NCBI RefSeq assembly: GCF_004000885.1
Contig: NZ_BIMC01000002.1
Span: forward strand, 186,001 to 250,000
Length of the DNA stretch: 64,000 nt
From: Paenibacillus glucanolyticus NBRC 15330
Lineage (GTDB): Bacteria > Bacillota > Bacilli > Paenibacillales > Paenibacillaceae
Direction: 5' to 3'
Shown here: piece after piece, positions 41,496 through 50,934 of the stretch
Layout of the letters: each line of letters starts with the position of its first letter
How positions within the stretch are numbered: the first letter of the stretch is position 1
Position numbers and translations under genes: made by a program
The notes under the pieces: model-generated
The model's database searches: none
Seen by the model: only the letters and a program-made list of their open reading frames with translations
What the model was told of the DNA's origin: nothing

Positions 41496-42254
41496 ATGAA
41501 AAAGGTGATGATCGGTGACCATATCGTAAAATCTTTTGGCGAGGGTGATGAGAAGCACCATGTTCTGGACGGAGTGTCCGCCTATATCAATGAGGGCGAA
41601 TTCGTTGCGGTTATGGGACCTTCCGGCTCGGGAAAATCAACGCTGTTGTTTGCGCTGAGCGGAACGGATGTCGTTGATGACGGTAAGGTAGTATTTGACG
41701 GCAGGGATTTAACGACGGCTTCGGAGAATGAGCTGGCTGATATACGCAGAACCCAGATGGGGTTTGTGTTTCAACAGCCGACGATGCTGAACAACCTGAA
41801 TATCCTCGACAACATCATTCTCCCGTCTCTGCGGGACAACCGAAAAAACGTTGCAAACATAACGGCAAAAGCAAGAACGCTAATGAAAAGGGTAGGTATC
41901 GCGGAGCTTGAAAAGCGCGACATTACCCAGGTATCGGGAGGCCAGCTCCAGCGTGCCGGGATATGCCGCGCGCTGATGAACAATCCGAGAATCATCTTCG
42001 GCGATGAGCCTACGGGCGCGCTCAACTCAACGTCCGCGCAGGAAATGATGGACTTGTTTTCCGAGATCAACGCGGAAGGTACGGCGGTTATGCTTGTCAC
42101 TCATGACGCCAACGTGGCTGCCCGAACGGAGCGAATTATGTTTATGCGCGACGGCAGCATTGTCAGTGAGCTCCAACTTCCCAAGTATGACGGAACGGAT
42201 ATGGAGGGCAGGATTGAACACGTTACAGTGAAAATGCGTGAAATCGGAATATGA
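41496..42254 (+). CDS. ABC transporter ATP-binding protein
   Basis: 252-residue ATPase of the MacB/LolD class. Walker A GPSGSGKST, Q-loop FVFQQPTMLNNLN, signature VSGGQLQRAGICRAL, Walker B RIIFGDEPTGAL, H-loop MLVTHD. It starts 4 bases after the permease gene and must form the transporter with it. LNSTSAQEMMDLFSEINAEG is the LolD-type D-loop region. Last gene of the tetR operon; no clear terminator before the next gene, which has its own -10. Confidence 0.95.
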   Translation: MKKVMIGDHIVKSFGEGDEKHHVLDGVSAYINEGEFVAVMGPSGSGKSTLLFALSGTDVVDDGKVVFDGRDLTTASENELADIRRTQMGFVFQQPTMLNNLNILDNIILPSLRDNRKNVANITAKARTLMKRVGIAELEKRDITQVSGGQLQRAGICRALMNNPRIIFGDEPTGALNSTSAQEMMDLFSEINAEGTAVMLVTHDANVAARTERIMFMRDGSIVSELQLPKYDGTDMEGRIEHVTVKMREIGI

Positions 42255-42371
42255 CACGATCTCATCGATAGGGTCAATATGAACTTTTGAATGCATTCAA
42301 GGCGCAGCCCTAGCGTCCTTTGTTCAACGGATGTATAATCATGGAAAATGCTCGAAAAGGGAGTGTTTTCC

Positions 42372-42878
42372 ATGGAGCTTCAAGAAATTAATCGAGAATT
42401 AAAAGAGACAAGGAACGAGTTACTTGGCATCCTCAAGGGCTTGGATGGAGATCAACTAAACAGACGGCACGACTCCAACAGCTGGAGCATCAGTCAGATA
42501 TGTCAACACTTATGTAAAACAGAAGAATTATATGTTGCAGCAATAAAAAGAGGACTAAAGAGCACGGATGATTCAATCTTAGAGAATAAACCTTTGGAAT
42601 TTCTGCTGGACAGAAGTAAAAAGCTAGTGGCTCCCGAGATTGCCAGACCAACGGATGAGATTATGGAACACAAGGAAATGGTGGAGAAGCTCCATCAGTC
42701 AAGAGCAAAGTTAACGGAACTTCTAAATTCATTAGAAGATCCGTCCATCCTAAGCAGAAGACATTTTGTCCATCCCGTCTTTAAAGAGATGTTATTGATT
42801 GAATGGGTTAGGTCGCTGTACCTGCATGAACAAAGGCATATTCAACAAATAAATGAAATTATCGAAGGATTTGAGTGA
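42372..42878 (+). CDS. DinB family protein
   Basis: 168-residue four-helix bundle. Metal ligands are in ISQICQHLCKTEELYV and YLHEQRHIQQINEI (His-x3-His arrangement). ATG 42372 is chosen because AAAGGGAG precedes it; the frame opens 8 codons earlier. A TATAAT at 42330-42335 is a likely -10. It shares little sequence with the DinB proteins at 31540 and 56098, so they are old paralogues. Substrate unknown. Confidence 0.83.
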   Translation: MELQEINRELKETRNELLGILKGLDGDQLNRRHDSNSWSISQICQHLCKTEELYVAAIKRGLKSTDDSILENKPLEFLLDRSKKLVAPEIARPTDEIMEHKEMVEKLHQSRAKLTELLNSLEDPSILSRRHFVHPVFKEMLLIEWVRSLYLHEQRHIQQINEIIEGFE

Positions 42879-42953
42879 TGTTTTGAAAATTCCCACAAGG
42901 GTTGGAACATCTATTGAATTCATACATGACAGCCCTTGTTCAGGTTTGTTTTT

Positions 42954-43679
42954 TTATTTAATTGATCCTGCTAATTCTATGATTTCTTGTTCGCTCATAA
43001 CATCATCTTCTGTATAATCAGTCACCGTGACTACTATTTTCCAATCTCCTTTTTCAAAATAAAGGTGTGGAACATGGATGAACTCTGGACTAGTAATCAA
43101 TGTAGCCGTGACGTCTTGAATTGAAATTTCCTTCACTAGCGCTGTACCAGTAGTTTGTGCGTAAAACTCAGGCTGTCTATTGTTTTTATAATTAGCTATG
43201 ACTTCATAGTAGCGGTCATTCGTACGTATGGTATAGTCATACCCAAGAGGTGAATCATCCTCTTTTCTAGTTCTAATTTCTCTTTGCCCAGACATCCCAT
43301 CTAATGGATCAGGCCATGGAATAGAGATTCCAAGCGACTTCTCTGCCTCCTCCTTGTTTAAAACTAGAGATCGGGCATCACCTGCAGTATTCGCCCATGA
43401 ATAACCGATTTCAGCATTTTTCACGTTTTTAATCCATTTAACCTCTATAAACTGCTCAATGAACGCCCGAACTGGGGATTGAGATAGGGTAAGAAAGCAT
43501 AGTGAGCCAAGAATAGATAAAACAATGATTCGTTTTCGATAAATACGACGATTTGGATGACCGCCTGATTTTCTGTTTGAATATTTTTCCCATATATTCT
43601 CGAATAAAACAGATGCGTGTTTAGAGTCAATATGGGTATGTAATGCATCCTTAATATCCGACCGGTTAATTTGTTTCAT
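42954..43679 (-). CDS. Anti-sigma factor candidate, membrane-anchored
   Basis: 241 residues. The N-terminal about 45 residues are cytoplasmic (MKQINRSDIKDALHTHIDSK), a single helix follows (about 48-68, IIVLSILGSLCFLTLSQSPV), then an extracytoplasmic domain of about 170 residues like DUF4367 proteins (PEFIHVPHLYFEKGDWKIVV). The start is ATG 43679 with AAAGGAGAG upstream. It overlaps the sigma factor gene by 14 bases, the usual arrangement for a cognate anti-sigma factor. No zinc-binding HxxxCxxC motif is visible in the N-terminus, so binding must use another fold. Confidence 0.8.
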   Translation of the reverse strand: MKQINRSDIKDALHTHIDSKHASVLFENIWEKYSNRKSGGHPNRRIYRKRIIVLSILGSLCFLTLSQSPVRAFIEQFIEVKWIKNVKNAEIGYSWANTAGDARSLVLNKEEAEKSLGISIPWPDPLDGMSGQREIRTRKEDDSPLGYDYTIRTNDRYYEVIANYKNNRQPEFYAQTTGTALVKEISIQDVTATLITSPEFIHVPHLYFEKGDWKIVVTVTDYTEDDVMSEQEIIELAGSIK

Positions 43680-44211
43680 GGTAAGCTCTCCTTTTGCGAA
43701 ATTCAAAAACTTCATTTTCCAGCATCTGTTTACGAAGCGTAGTTAAAGCTGCATTGAGTCTTGATTTGCAAGTACCTAATGGTATACCTAAGGCTTCAGA
43801 AACTTCACTCAGCTTCAACTCAGCATAATAATGAAGTACGATGATTTCTTTGCTTTTCAATGATAGCTGGTTAATTTCTTTCCAAAGTTGCAGAGATTCT
43901 TCATTTTGTATGATCTTGTTTTCAATTAAATCCTCATCAGCCGTTTCTGGTGTGACACCGATGAATTTCAACCATTTTTGCTTGCGAAGCATGTTACGCA
44001 TCGTATTTATCGTTATTTTATAAATCCAAGGCTGTATCGACTTAGTGGAATCGTATGTATTAAACTTTCTGAACACTCGGATAAAAGTCTCTTGCGTAAT
44101 GTCATCAGCAAGCGCTTCCGATCTTGTTATCAGCAATGCGGTTTGATAAACATACATAGAATATTCGGTAAATAACTGTTTGGCTTCATCCTGTGTTATT
44201 TCAGGTAACAT
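43666..44211 (-). CDS. ECF-type RNA polymerase sigma factor
   Basis: 181 residues. Region 2: YVYQTALLITRSEALADDIT then QETFIRVFRKFNTY with the DDITQETFIRVF core; region 4: LSLKSKEIIVLHYYAELKLS, EVSEALGIPLGTCKSRLNAA. No region 1 or 3. ATG 44211 is preferred, with AGGGGGTG 7 bases upstream; the frame extends 32 codons further without RBS. It is co-transcribed with the membrane anti-sigma candidate, and its own promoter region has an ECF-like pair of boxes, so autoregulation in response to a cell-surface signal is likely. Confidence 0.92.
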   Translation of the reverse strand: MLPEITQDEAKQLFTEYSMYVYQTALLITRSEALADDITQETFIRVFRKFNTYDSTKSIQPWIYKITINTMRNMLRKQKWLKFIGVTPETADEDLIENKIIQNEESLQLWKEINQLSLKSKEIIVLHYYAELKLSEVSEALGIPLGTCKSRLNAALTTLRKQMLENEVFEFRKRRAYHETN

Positions 44212-44244
44212 CAAATCACCCCCTTTTTGTTTGTTTTTCACCTT

Positions 44245-44272
44245 ATATACACACTCAGACAAGATTTGGTTC
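44245..44272 (-). promoter_or_regulatory. ECF-type promoter candidate of the sigma operon
   Basis: On the minus strand GAACC (44268-44272), 17-bp spacer, GTATAT (44245-44250). GAAC at -35 is typical for ECF sigma promoters. It lies about 35 bases before the sigma start codon. Confidence 0.42.
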
Positions 44273-44392
44273 GGTAGATTTTGATTTATATCGAATCCTA
44301 TCAACATGTACTCTTGAGTTTATAGGGATCGGTCGCATATTTCGATGGTCAATTTCGTTAACGTTGAGGAGATGTATCAACCATTGTTCATC

Positions 44393-44427
44393 AAAAAAAG
44401 GCTAACCGCACGCGGTTAAGCCTTTTT
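44393..44427. terminator. Bidirectional terminator
   Basis: AAAAGGCTAACCGC / GCGGTTAAGCCTTTTT with an AC loop and A/T runs on both sides. It separates the sigma operon promoter from the 3' end of the sugar permease operon. Confidence 0.87.
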
Positions 44428-44501
44428 GGTTTGCATACAGCTCGATTCCCGGCTATGTGCCATGAAACCTTGAATACGAAGTAGTTGTTAAATCGCAGCT
44501 C

Positions 44502-45380
44502 TTACTCCTTCACAGAGCCAATCAGCAGGCCTTTAATAAAATACCGCTGCAGGAACGGATAGAACAGCACCACCGGGCCAATCGTCAGAATGGCGGTGGC
44601 CATCTTCACCGATTCCTGAGGGAGCGTCTGGCTGCCGAGGATGGCTCCGCTGCTCTGCATCTGCTGGATCATGCTGATCTCGGAGTTCAGCTTAAACAGC
44701 AGGTATTGCAGGGGATACAGCTTCTCGTTGTCCACCAGCATGATGGCGTTAAACCAGTTGTTCCAGTAGGCGATGCCGTAGAACAGCGTGATGGTGGCAA
44801 GGACGGGCATGCACAGCGGGAAGAAGATCCGAAACGCGATATAGAAATCGCTGGCTCCATCGATTTTGGCTGCCTCCGTGAGGGACGGCGGAATCTGGGA
44901 CATGTAGTTGCGCACGAGGAACAGATTGAACGGGTTGAATACCAAGGACGGAATGATCAGGGCCCAGATCGTGTTGTTCATACCGAGATTGAGGTTGATC
45001 AGATACCAGGGCACCAAACCCGTATTAAACACCATTGTAATGAAAAAGAACAGTCCAAGTCCGTTGCGGTAACGGATATGCTTGGCGGCCAGCGTATATC
45101 CGGCCATGGACGTAATCGTGACGGCAAGGATTGTGCCAATCACCGTCACGAAGATCGAGATCATGTAACTCTGGTACAGCGGCGTGCTGCCGAACAGGAG
45201 CAGCTTGTACGCATCCAGTGACAGCTCACTCGGAAACAGCTGGTACCCGAATTGTTTAATGCTGGCTTCATCCGTGAAGGAGACCATAAGCACGAGCAGC
45301 ATGGGCAGGATGCAGAGGATGGAGATGATACCGATCAGGGCGGCGTTTACGGCGTCGAAAAATTTAGGTCTGGACGTCAT
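44502..45380 (-). CDS. Carbohydrate ABC transporter permease (LplC/YtcP-like)
   Basis: 292 residues, six membrane helices. The coupling EAA loop is EAAKIDGASDFYIAFRIFFP. The C-terminal sequence QRYFIKGLLIGSVKE is characteristic of the LplC/YtcP branch of the MalG-type permeases. It forms a heterodimer with the gene at 45417 (36-base gap) and should import an oligosaccharide delivered by the lipoprotein at 49331. No ATPase is in the locus, so the shared MsmX-type ATPase elsewhere is presumably used, as is usual for this group in Bacilli. Confidence 0.93.
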   Translation of the reverse strand: MTSRPKFFDAVNAALIGIISILCILPMLLVLMVSFTDEASIKQFGYQLFPSELSLDAYKLLLFGSTPLYQSYMISIFVTVIGTILAVTITSMAGYTLAAKHIRYRNGLGLFFFITMVFNTGLVPWYLINLNLGMNNTIWALIIPSLVFNPFNLFLVRNYMSQIPPSLTEAAKIDGASDFYIAFRIFFPLCMPVLATITLFYGIAYWNNWFNAIMLVDNEKLYPLQYLLFKLNSEISMIQQMQSSGAILGSQTLPQESVKMATAILTIGPVVLFYPFLQRYFIKGLLIGSVKE

Positions 45381-45416
45381 CTAAGTTTTGCTCCTTTCCG
45401 AATGGTTCCGGCACAT

Positions 45417-46352
45417 CTAGAACAAAGCATGATCCGGATTTACCTTCTTCACGATTTTGTTGCTGCCCCATACGAGAATAAAGCCGACCACGGATTGATA
45501 CAGTCCGACGGCCATCGCTTGAGCCGGATTTCCGATGGTGCGGAGAGAACGGAACACATACGTGTCAATGACGTCGACGGTGGGATACAGCAGCCCGTTG
45601 TCCTTCACGATGGCATAGATCATGTCGAAGCTGCCGTACATGATTTTGCCCAAGGCCAGCAGGGTCAGGATGGTTATGGTCGGCAGCATGAGCGGTATGG
45701 TGATATGACGGATAAGCTGCCAGCGGCTCGCCCCGTCGATCCGGCCAGCCTCGTAATAACTGTCGTCAATTCCCGTAATGGCTGCCAGATAGATGACGAG
45801 GTTCATTCCGATGTCCTTCCACACCGCCGCGGTCGTAAGAATCCACGTCCAGTATTGCGGAGAGGCGTACCAGTTGACGGGATCGACATGGAAGAACGCC
45901 AAGATGCGGTTCAGGATGCCGTAGTCGGTAGACAGCAAGCTGTAGACAATGTAGCTGACGATGACCCAGGACAAAAAATGCGGAAACAATATCGTGGATT
46001 GGGTCACCCTTGAGAACCAGCGGCTGCGGAGCTCATTGAACAGAATGGCCAGTGCCATGGCTGCGAGCGTGCCAACCATGATGAATAAAAAATTGAGCTT
46101 CAGGGTGTTGAACGTAACCTCAAGCGCCCTGGGAGACGAGAAGAAAAACTTGAAATTGTCAAAGCCGACCCAGGCGGAATTAAAGAGACCTGTCTTGAAG
46201 TTGAATTTTTGGAACGCAATGAGCATGTACGGAAGCGTGAAATAACCGAAGACCAGTGTATAGATGGCAGCCGGTACGACGAGCAGGTAGGCGGATCCAT
46301 TCGAGCGGATTTCGCGCAGGAAGCCGGAGCGGTTTTTTTTCACAGGTAGCAC
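45417..46352 (-). CDS. Carbohydrate ABC transporter permease (LplB-like)
   Basis: 311 residues, six helices after a charged start (KKNRSGFLREIRSNGSAYLL). The coupling loop is YEAGRIDGASRWQLIRHITI. Typical LplB/YtzP: the first periplasmic loop has FNFKTGLFNSAWVGFDNFKF and the C-terminus is KKVNPDHALF. First gene of a two-gene permease operon that is divergent from the AraC-type regulator at 46822; 469 bases separate the two starts. Confidence 0.93.
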   Translation of the reverse strand: MLPVKKNRSGFLREIRSNGSAYLLVVPAAIYTLVFGYFTLPYMLIAFQKFNFKTGLFNSAWVGFDNFKFFFSSPRALEVTFNTLKLNFLFIMVGTLAAMALAILFNELRSRWFSRVTQSTILFPHFLSWVIVSYIVYSLLSTDYGILNRILAFFHVDPVNWYASPQYWTWILTTAAVWKDIGMNLVIYLAAITGIDDSYYEAGRIDGASRWQLIRHITIPLMLPTITILTLLALGKIMYGSFDMIYAIVKDNGLLYPTVDVIDTYVFRSLRTIGNPAQAMAVGLYQSVVGFILVWGSNKIVKKVNPDHALF

Positions 46353-46543
46353 GTCCTTTCGTTTGTGATGGGGGCTGCAAGCTTCAGCGTTTCTGATTCG
46401 AGTGTAAAGAGAGTTGCCGTGTGCAGTAAACTATGAAAATGGAGTTTGGGCGGATTGAAGGGAGATAAGGCTGCTTTAAAAAACGGCAAAAACTTCAAAT
46501 TTGAGTGTTCAGCACAGCGTTGTCCGGATTGAATAATCCCGAA

Positions 46544-46565
46544 AACCCCTTATACTGTAAGGGTT
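46544..46565. promoter_or_regulatory. Palindrome in the divergent regulator/permease region
   Basis: AACCCCTTA-tactg-TAAGGGTT lies in the 469-base gap between the permease operon and the regulator gene. It could be an operator for the AraC-type regulator. Nothing else was recognised in the gap. Confidence 0.3.
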
Positions 46566-46821
46566 CTGGCTAATGATGCTCCTAAAGAATAGCCTGGGGA
46601 TCAAAATAAAGAATGCGTTTTCATATTGATGAATGTCCTAAGCAAATGTAAGATGAGAGTAAACCAATAATCCGGTCCAAGTATTCGAATTGCTAGAAAA
46701 CATGATTAAATTAACATATAGACTACATATAATGTTAGTAATGTTCATGGATGGTGGGAAATTTTGTAACTCCGAGAATTTCATTTTAACTTATAACAAC
46801 CAGATGGCAAGGAGGGAGAAA

Positions 46822-49098
46822 ATGATCCGGCAGCGATTATTCCGTTATGCGGTCTACCGAAATATGTTTCTCAGCTTTATTTTGCTTACGGCAGCCATGA
46901 TTGCCCTCGTAACCGTTGTCCTGTTCATGATGTTCTCCTGGAGCACCGCGAAGGAGGTAGGAAAAATTTCCGAGTCGATGCTGAAGCAGAACAGCGCCGT
47001 ATCGAGCGTAATCCGTGATCAGGTTTATAACGTAGGCAATCTTCTGCTCAGCGACAAGGAGATCGTGGGCGTCCTGTTGGACAAAGAGGCCGATCCGGTG
47101 AAGCAGTACGGGGTGTTTGGCACCCTTAACCGAATTCAGTCCACGTATCCGTTCATCCATTCAATCGGAATTTATAATGGCTCGAATAACACATATCTGA
47201 ATACAAAAGGGATTACCAAGGATCAGGAGAAGGCATTGCTGGAGGAGATCAACCGCAAGAACACATCCTATTTCCACCTGTTCCCGCGCAGGATCTCTTC
47301 CGCTACTTCGGCGAACCGGAGCGAAGATGTCCTTACCTTCGTCCTCCTGCCGAGCTATTATTCGCCGCTAAGCTCCAAAGGCGCAATCGTGATCAACATG
47401 AGTACCGACACTATTCAGGATCTTATAGGGGGTTATCGCAACGAAGCGGTGGATTCACTGCACGTCATCGATGACAAGGGGACCATCATTACCCATTCGG
47501 ATCGATCCCGGTTCATGGAGGATATTTCGCAGGAATCCTACGTCCAGTCGATTCTGGCATCGGACAAGGAGAGCGGTTATTTCACCCGCTCCATTGACGG
47601 ACGCAAGAGTCTCGTCACTTACGTCAAGTCCAAGGATATGAACTGGACGTTTATCAGCGTAAGCCAGTATCAAAATCTGCTGTTCAACATGCAGGCCCTG
47701 CGGACGTCAGCGCTGGTTCTTGCTCTGGCATGCTTCGCCGTCAGCATGTTCCTCTCGATTTGGCTTACGCATCATGCTTACAACCCGATCCGCCACCTGC
47801 TGGAGAAGATGAGCGCCATTCCGAAAGTGAAGGATCGGCGGCAGATCAACGAATTCGCCATATTGGACATGACTTACGCCGAGATGACCGAGAAAATGCG
47901 ATCGATGGAGTCCGAGGCTTCGGTCGCGCGTCAGGCCCATGTGCTGCAGCTGCTAAAGGGCGGCGACGAGACGGCATTCCGCCGTCTGGCCGGAGAAGGC
48001 AAGGGGCCTTACTTTCTGGCAGTAGCTCTTCTACTCGATAGCGAGGACGGATCGCCCGGCGGTGAGGACGAGGAGCTGCAATCGTATGCATGCGCAGCTG
48101 TAGCCCGGGCAGCCCAGCACATGCTGGAGCCGGAGGGAGCCAGCGTGGCGGCCGTGGGGGATGGGACGGTAGCGATCCTTCTCCCTATGAAGCAGAGCCG
48201 TCCCCCGCTTCATGTATTAGGCATGTTGGAGGAGCTCCAGGGTGAGATTCTCCGCACGCTCCGCGTGTCCGTTACCGTCGGTATCGGAACCGCTGCGCAG
48301 ACGTACGAGGAGCTGCGTGAATCGTTCGATTGTGCGCAGTCCTGCTTCCGGCAGCGCTTCTTCGAAGGCAAGGGCAGGCTGTTCCAGGCCGATCCGGTCA
48401 TTATCGCCGTGACCGAGCCTTCCGAAGCGCAGTATCCGGACAAGCGTGAGAAGCGTATCATTGATGCTATCAAACTGCAGCAGAGCGATAAACTGGAGAA
48501 GGAAATCGATCAGTGGATCAAGGAGATTCGCGATTACAACTACCATGAAGTTATGTTTTTCATCAATCAATTCATTGGGGGCCTGTACAAGCAGCTCAAT
48601 GTACACACGGTGAAAAATAGGGAAAGCGCAGACCTCTTCCTCGGTTTCACGCGTCGGATTACGCGCTTCCAGACGCTTCAGGAAACCGCGGATGCCTTGA
48701 AGGAACTCGCTCTGCAGCTCTGCAGCCTCTCCGAGGAATCGGGTGCGGTTCGGCATGCGGAGGTGGTGGATTTTATCCAGATGTACGTACGCAAGCATTA
48801 CGCGAGGCCTGATATGTCGCTCGAGCAGGTTGCGGGCGAGGTGAAGCTGTCCCGGAGCTATGTCGGCAAGCTGTTCAAGGCGCATTGCGAGCTGTCGTTC
48901 AACGATTACCTGAATGCCGTCCGACTGGAGAAGGCGAGGGAACTGCTCGCCAGCACCGAGGATTCGGTTCAATCGATCAGCGAACAGGTAGGCATTTTGA
49001 ATACAACCTACTTCTATACGCTGTTTAAGAAGCACTATCAGATCTCGCCGGCACAGTTCCGAAGCCAGCATGCAATCGAGACGAAAAAGGCGCAGTGA
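46822..49098 (+). CDS. Membrane-bound AraC family regulator (YesN-like with sensor domain)
   Basis: 758 residues. Helix 1 at about 17-40, an extracytoplasmic sensor (about 45-290), helix 2 (about 293-315), a HAMP-like linker (SIWLTHHAYNPIRHLLEKMS), a degenerate middle domain, and a C-terminal AraC helix-turn-helix (last about 100 residues: MSLEQVAGEVKLSRSYVGKL, SINEQVGILNTTYFY-type second helix). One-component membrane regulators of this kind control nearby ABC importers for plant or host glycans. ATG 46822 is supported by AAGGAGGG 6 bases upstream; the frame is open 44 codons further. It lies between the divergent permease operon and the lipoprotein-glycosidase genes. Confidence 0.9.
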   Translation: MIRQRLFRYAVYRNMFLSFILLTAAMIALVTVVLFMMFSWSTAKEVGKISESMLKQNSAVSSVIRDQVYNVGNLLLSDKEIVGVLLDKEADPVKQYGVFGTLNRIQSTYPFIHSIGIYNGSNNTYLNTKGITKDQEKALLEEINRKNTSYFHLFPRRISSATSANRSEDVLTFVLLPSYYSPLSSKGAIVINMSTDTIQDLIGGYRNEAVDSLHVIDDKGTIITHSDRSRFMEDISQESYVQSILASDKESGYFTRSIDGRKSLVTYVKSKDMNWTFISVSQYQNLLFNMQALRTSALVLALACFAVSMFLSIWLTHHAYNPIRHLLEKMSAIPKVKDRRQINEFAILDMTYAEMTEKMRSMESEASVARQAHVLQLLKGGDETAFRRLAGEGKGPYFLAVALLLDSEDGSPGGEDEELQSYACAAVARAAQHMLEPEGASVAAVGDGTVAILLPMKQSRPPLHVLGMLEELQGEILRTLRVSVTVGIGTAAQTYEELRESFDCAQSCFRQRFFEGKGRLFQADPVIIAVTEPSEAQYPDKREKRIIDAIKLQQSDKLEKEIDQWIKEIRDYNYHEVMFFINQFIGGLYKQLNVHTVKNRESADLFLGFTRRITRFQTLQETADALKELALQLCSLSEESGAVRHAEVVDFIQMYVRKHYARPDMSLEQVAGEVKLSRSYVGKLFKAHCELSFNDYLNAVRLEKARELLASTEDSVQSISEQVGILNTTYFYTLFKKHYQISPAQFRSQHAIETKKAQ

Positions 49099-49330
49099 GG
49101 GGCAGCTAAGATGCGGGTTCAACAATTCGGATCTTGTTCGACGCCGAGATTACTTCCTGATCTGATTCGTGATCAAAGAAGGCTTCCTGACAGCCGTTAA
49201 AGCGTTTTAAAATGGCGAAAACCATGATTTTGAAGTATACGCCATCCCTGATGTCTCCTTAAGATAGGAATCGTACAGCATGATAGGAATTACAGCATGA
49301 CAAACCAAATGAAGTCAGGGGGAGACACGC

Positions 49331-50848
49331 ATGAAAAAAAGGAAAGCGCTAGCACTATGGTTGGCCGCAATATTTATGGTTTCTGTGATCGCGGGCTGTT
49401 CCGGTGGAGGCGATTCCGGCGGCGAGAGCGGATCGGCGAGCGGAGAGAACGGCGGCGGGGATAAGCTCCCGGTCCGGTATTTGCTTCCGGGCTCCGCCCC
49501 GCAGGGCTTGGAAGCAGCGGTCCAAGCGATTAACGAGAAGCTTGAGGCCGATGGCCTGAACCTTACGTACGAACCGACATACATCGCGTGGGACGTATGG
49601 GATCAGAAGACCAATCTTATGATGTCGACGGGCGAGGAATTTGAGCTGATCGCGATCATGCATGATACAAAAGGACCGACGGTTCTTGCCGGCAGCGGCG
49701 GGATCATTCCGATCGACGATCTGCTGGATCAATACGGCAGCGAGCTGAAAGCTTCCATGCCGGACTGGATCTGGGAATCGTCCAAAATAAACGGCAAGAT
49801 TACTTACGTGCCGAACTTCTGGGCGGATACCGCTTATAATGACGGCATGTTCACGATTCGGACCGATCTGCTCGAAGCGAATGGTTTGAAGGCTCCAACA
49901 TCCCCGGAGGAGCTGCTGGATGCGGCGGAGACGCTGCAGAAGAACTGGCCGCAGGACAACAAGAACGTGTATATCAAAATGCTGGAGGAGCCTGCCTACT
50001 TCCTGCATACAACGTACGACACGTATCCTTTTACGGTGGCGGACAACATGATCTACATCGATCAGCAGGGGAATGTGAAGTCCTGGTTTGAGACCGAGGA
50101 ATTCAAAAAAGACGTGCAGTTCATGAATGAGGCGTACCAGCGTGGACTGATCATGAGCGATCTGCTCACGACACCATCGGAGGTTATTAACCAGGAGGAG
50201 CTGGTCGGACGTTATCTGTATCGTCCGGGAGACGTTGGCGTGAGCGACACGATCCGTCAGTCGTTTCCGGAAGCCAAGCTGGATATTTATTATTTGGCTG
50301 AACAGCCGAAATTCAGATCCTACGCGATCCGCAATTCCAACGGAATCTCGGCTACGTCTCCGCACCCGGAGGCCGGTGTTCAATTCTTGAATTGGGTGTA
50401 CAGCAGCCAGGAGAACATGGACCTTGTCCAAAGCGGTGTGAAGGATGTGCATTGGAAGGATACCGGAAAGAATACGAAGGATTATCTTGCGAAGAACGAG
50501 AACGGTTCCCCAGCTTATGAGCTTCCGTACTGGCTGCTCGGTCATGTGGAGATGAATCGTTATCCAACAAATACGGATCCTGCACGACTGGAGCGGCGGA
50601 CATCGATTTCCGACGATGCCGTAAATAGCATCACGATCGGTTTCACCTTCGACCCGACAAACGTCGCTTCCCAGTACGCGAATTGTATTGCCGAGTTGAA
50701 GACCAGCGTCTATCCTGTGATGCACGGGGTCGTGAAATACGAGGATGCCTACGATAAAATGCTGGCTGCGATGAAGTCTGCCGGTCTCAATGAGGTCGTG
50801 GCGGAATATAAACGGCAATTCGATGAGTGGAGAGCCGGTCAATCGTAA
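49331..50848 (+). CDS. Sugar-binding lipoprotein of an ABC importer
   Basis: 505 residues. Lipoprotein signal ALWLAAIFMVSVIAGCSGGG with the lipobox VIAGC, then a Gly/Ser/Glu linker and a large extracellular solute-binding domain of the LplA type (VRYLLPGSAPQGLEAAVQAI, QKNWPQDNKNVYIKMLEEPA). It should present an oligosaccharide to the permeases at 44502 and 45417. RBS GGGGGAGA. It has a terminator downstream, which would favour higher levels of binding protein than of the glycosidases that follow. Confidence 0.93.
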   Translation: MKKRKALALWLAAIFMVSVIAGCSGGGDSGGESGSASGENGGGDKLPVRYLLPGSAPQGLEAAVQAINEKLEADGLNLTYEPTYIAWDVWDQKTNLMMSTGEEFELIAIMHDTKGPTVLAGSGGIIPIDDLLDQYGSELKASMPDWIWESSKINGKITYVPNFWADTAYNDGMFTIRTDLLEANGLKAPTSPEELLDAAETLQKNWPQDNKNVYIKMLEEPAYFLHTTYDTYPFTVADNMIYIDQQGNVKSWFETEEFKKDVQFMNEAYQRGLIMSDLLTTPSEVINQEELVGRYLYRPGDVGVSDTIRQSFPEAKLDIYYLAEQPKFRSYAIRNSNGISATSPHPEAGVQFLNWVYSSQENMDLVQSGVKDVHWKDTGKNTKDYLAKNENGSPAYELPYWLLGHVEMNRYPTNTDPARLERRTSISDDAVNSITIGFTFDPTNVASQYANCIAELKTSVYPVMHGVVKYEDAYDKMLAAMKSAGLNEVVAEYKRQFDEWRAGQS

Positions 50849-50884
50849 ATACAGTCGCAATAGGCGCAGTGTAACATCATATAA

Positions 50885-50934
50885 CCGGCAATCCCTGCCC
50901 CGGCCTTAGTGCCGGAGAGGGATTGCTTTTTTTG
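50885..50934 (+). terminator. Terminator after the lipoprotein gene
   Basis: GCAATCCCT..CCGGC / GCCGG..AGGGATTGC stem with a TTAGT loop and TTTTTTT. The remaining bases to 51207 hold no other recognised feature. Confidence 0.9.

Noticed and set aside
42101..42373. 90-codon minus-strand ORF opposite the ABC ATPase 3' end
   Set aside because: Antisense to a well-conserved ATPase gene; no RBS.
49197..49210. TTAAAGCGTTTTAA as a CcpA (cre) site before the lipoprotein gene
   Set aside because: Two mismatches to the conserved positions of the cre consensus and too far (over 100 bases) from a recognisable promoter. It would be worth testing but is not supported here.
49355..50860. 501-codon ORF antisense to the solute-binding lipoprotein gene
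   Set aside because: Long only because high-GC coding on the other strand avoids stops. Composition (Arg, His, Ile, Leu) is typical of a shadow, and the plus-strand lipobox and family motifs are clear.
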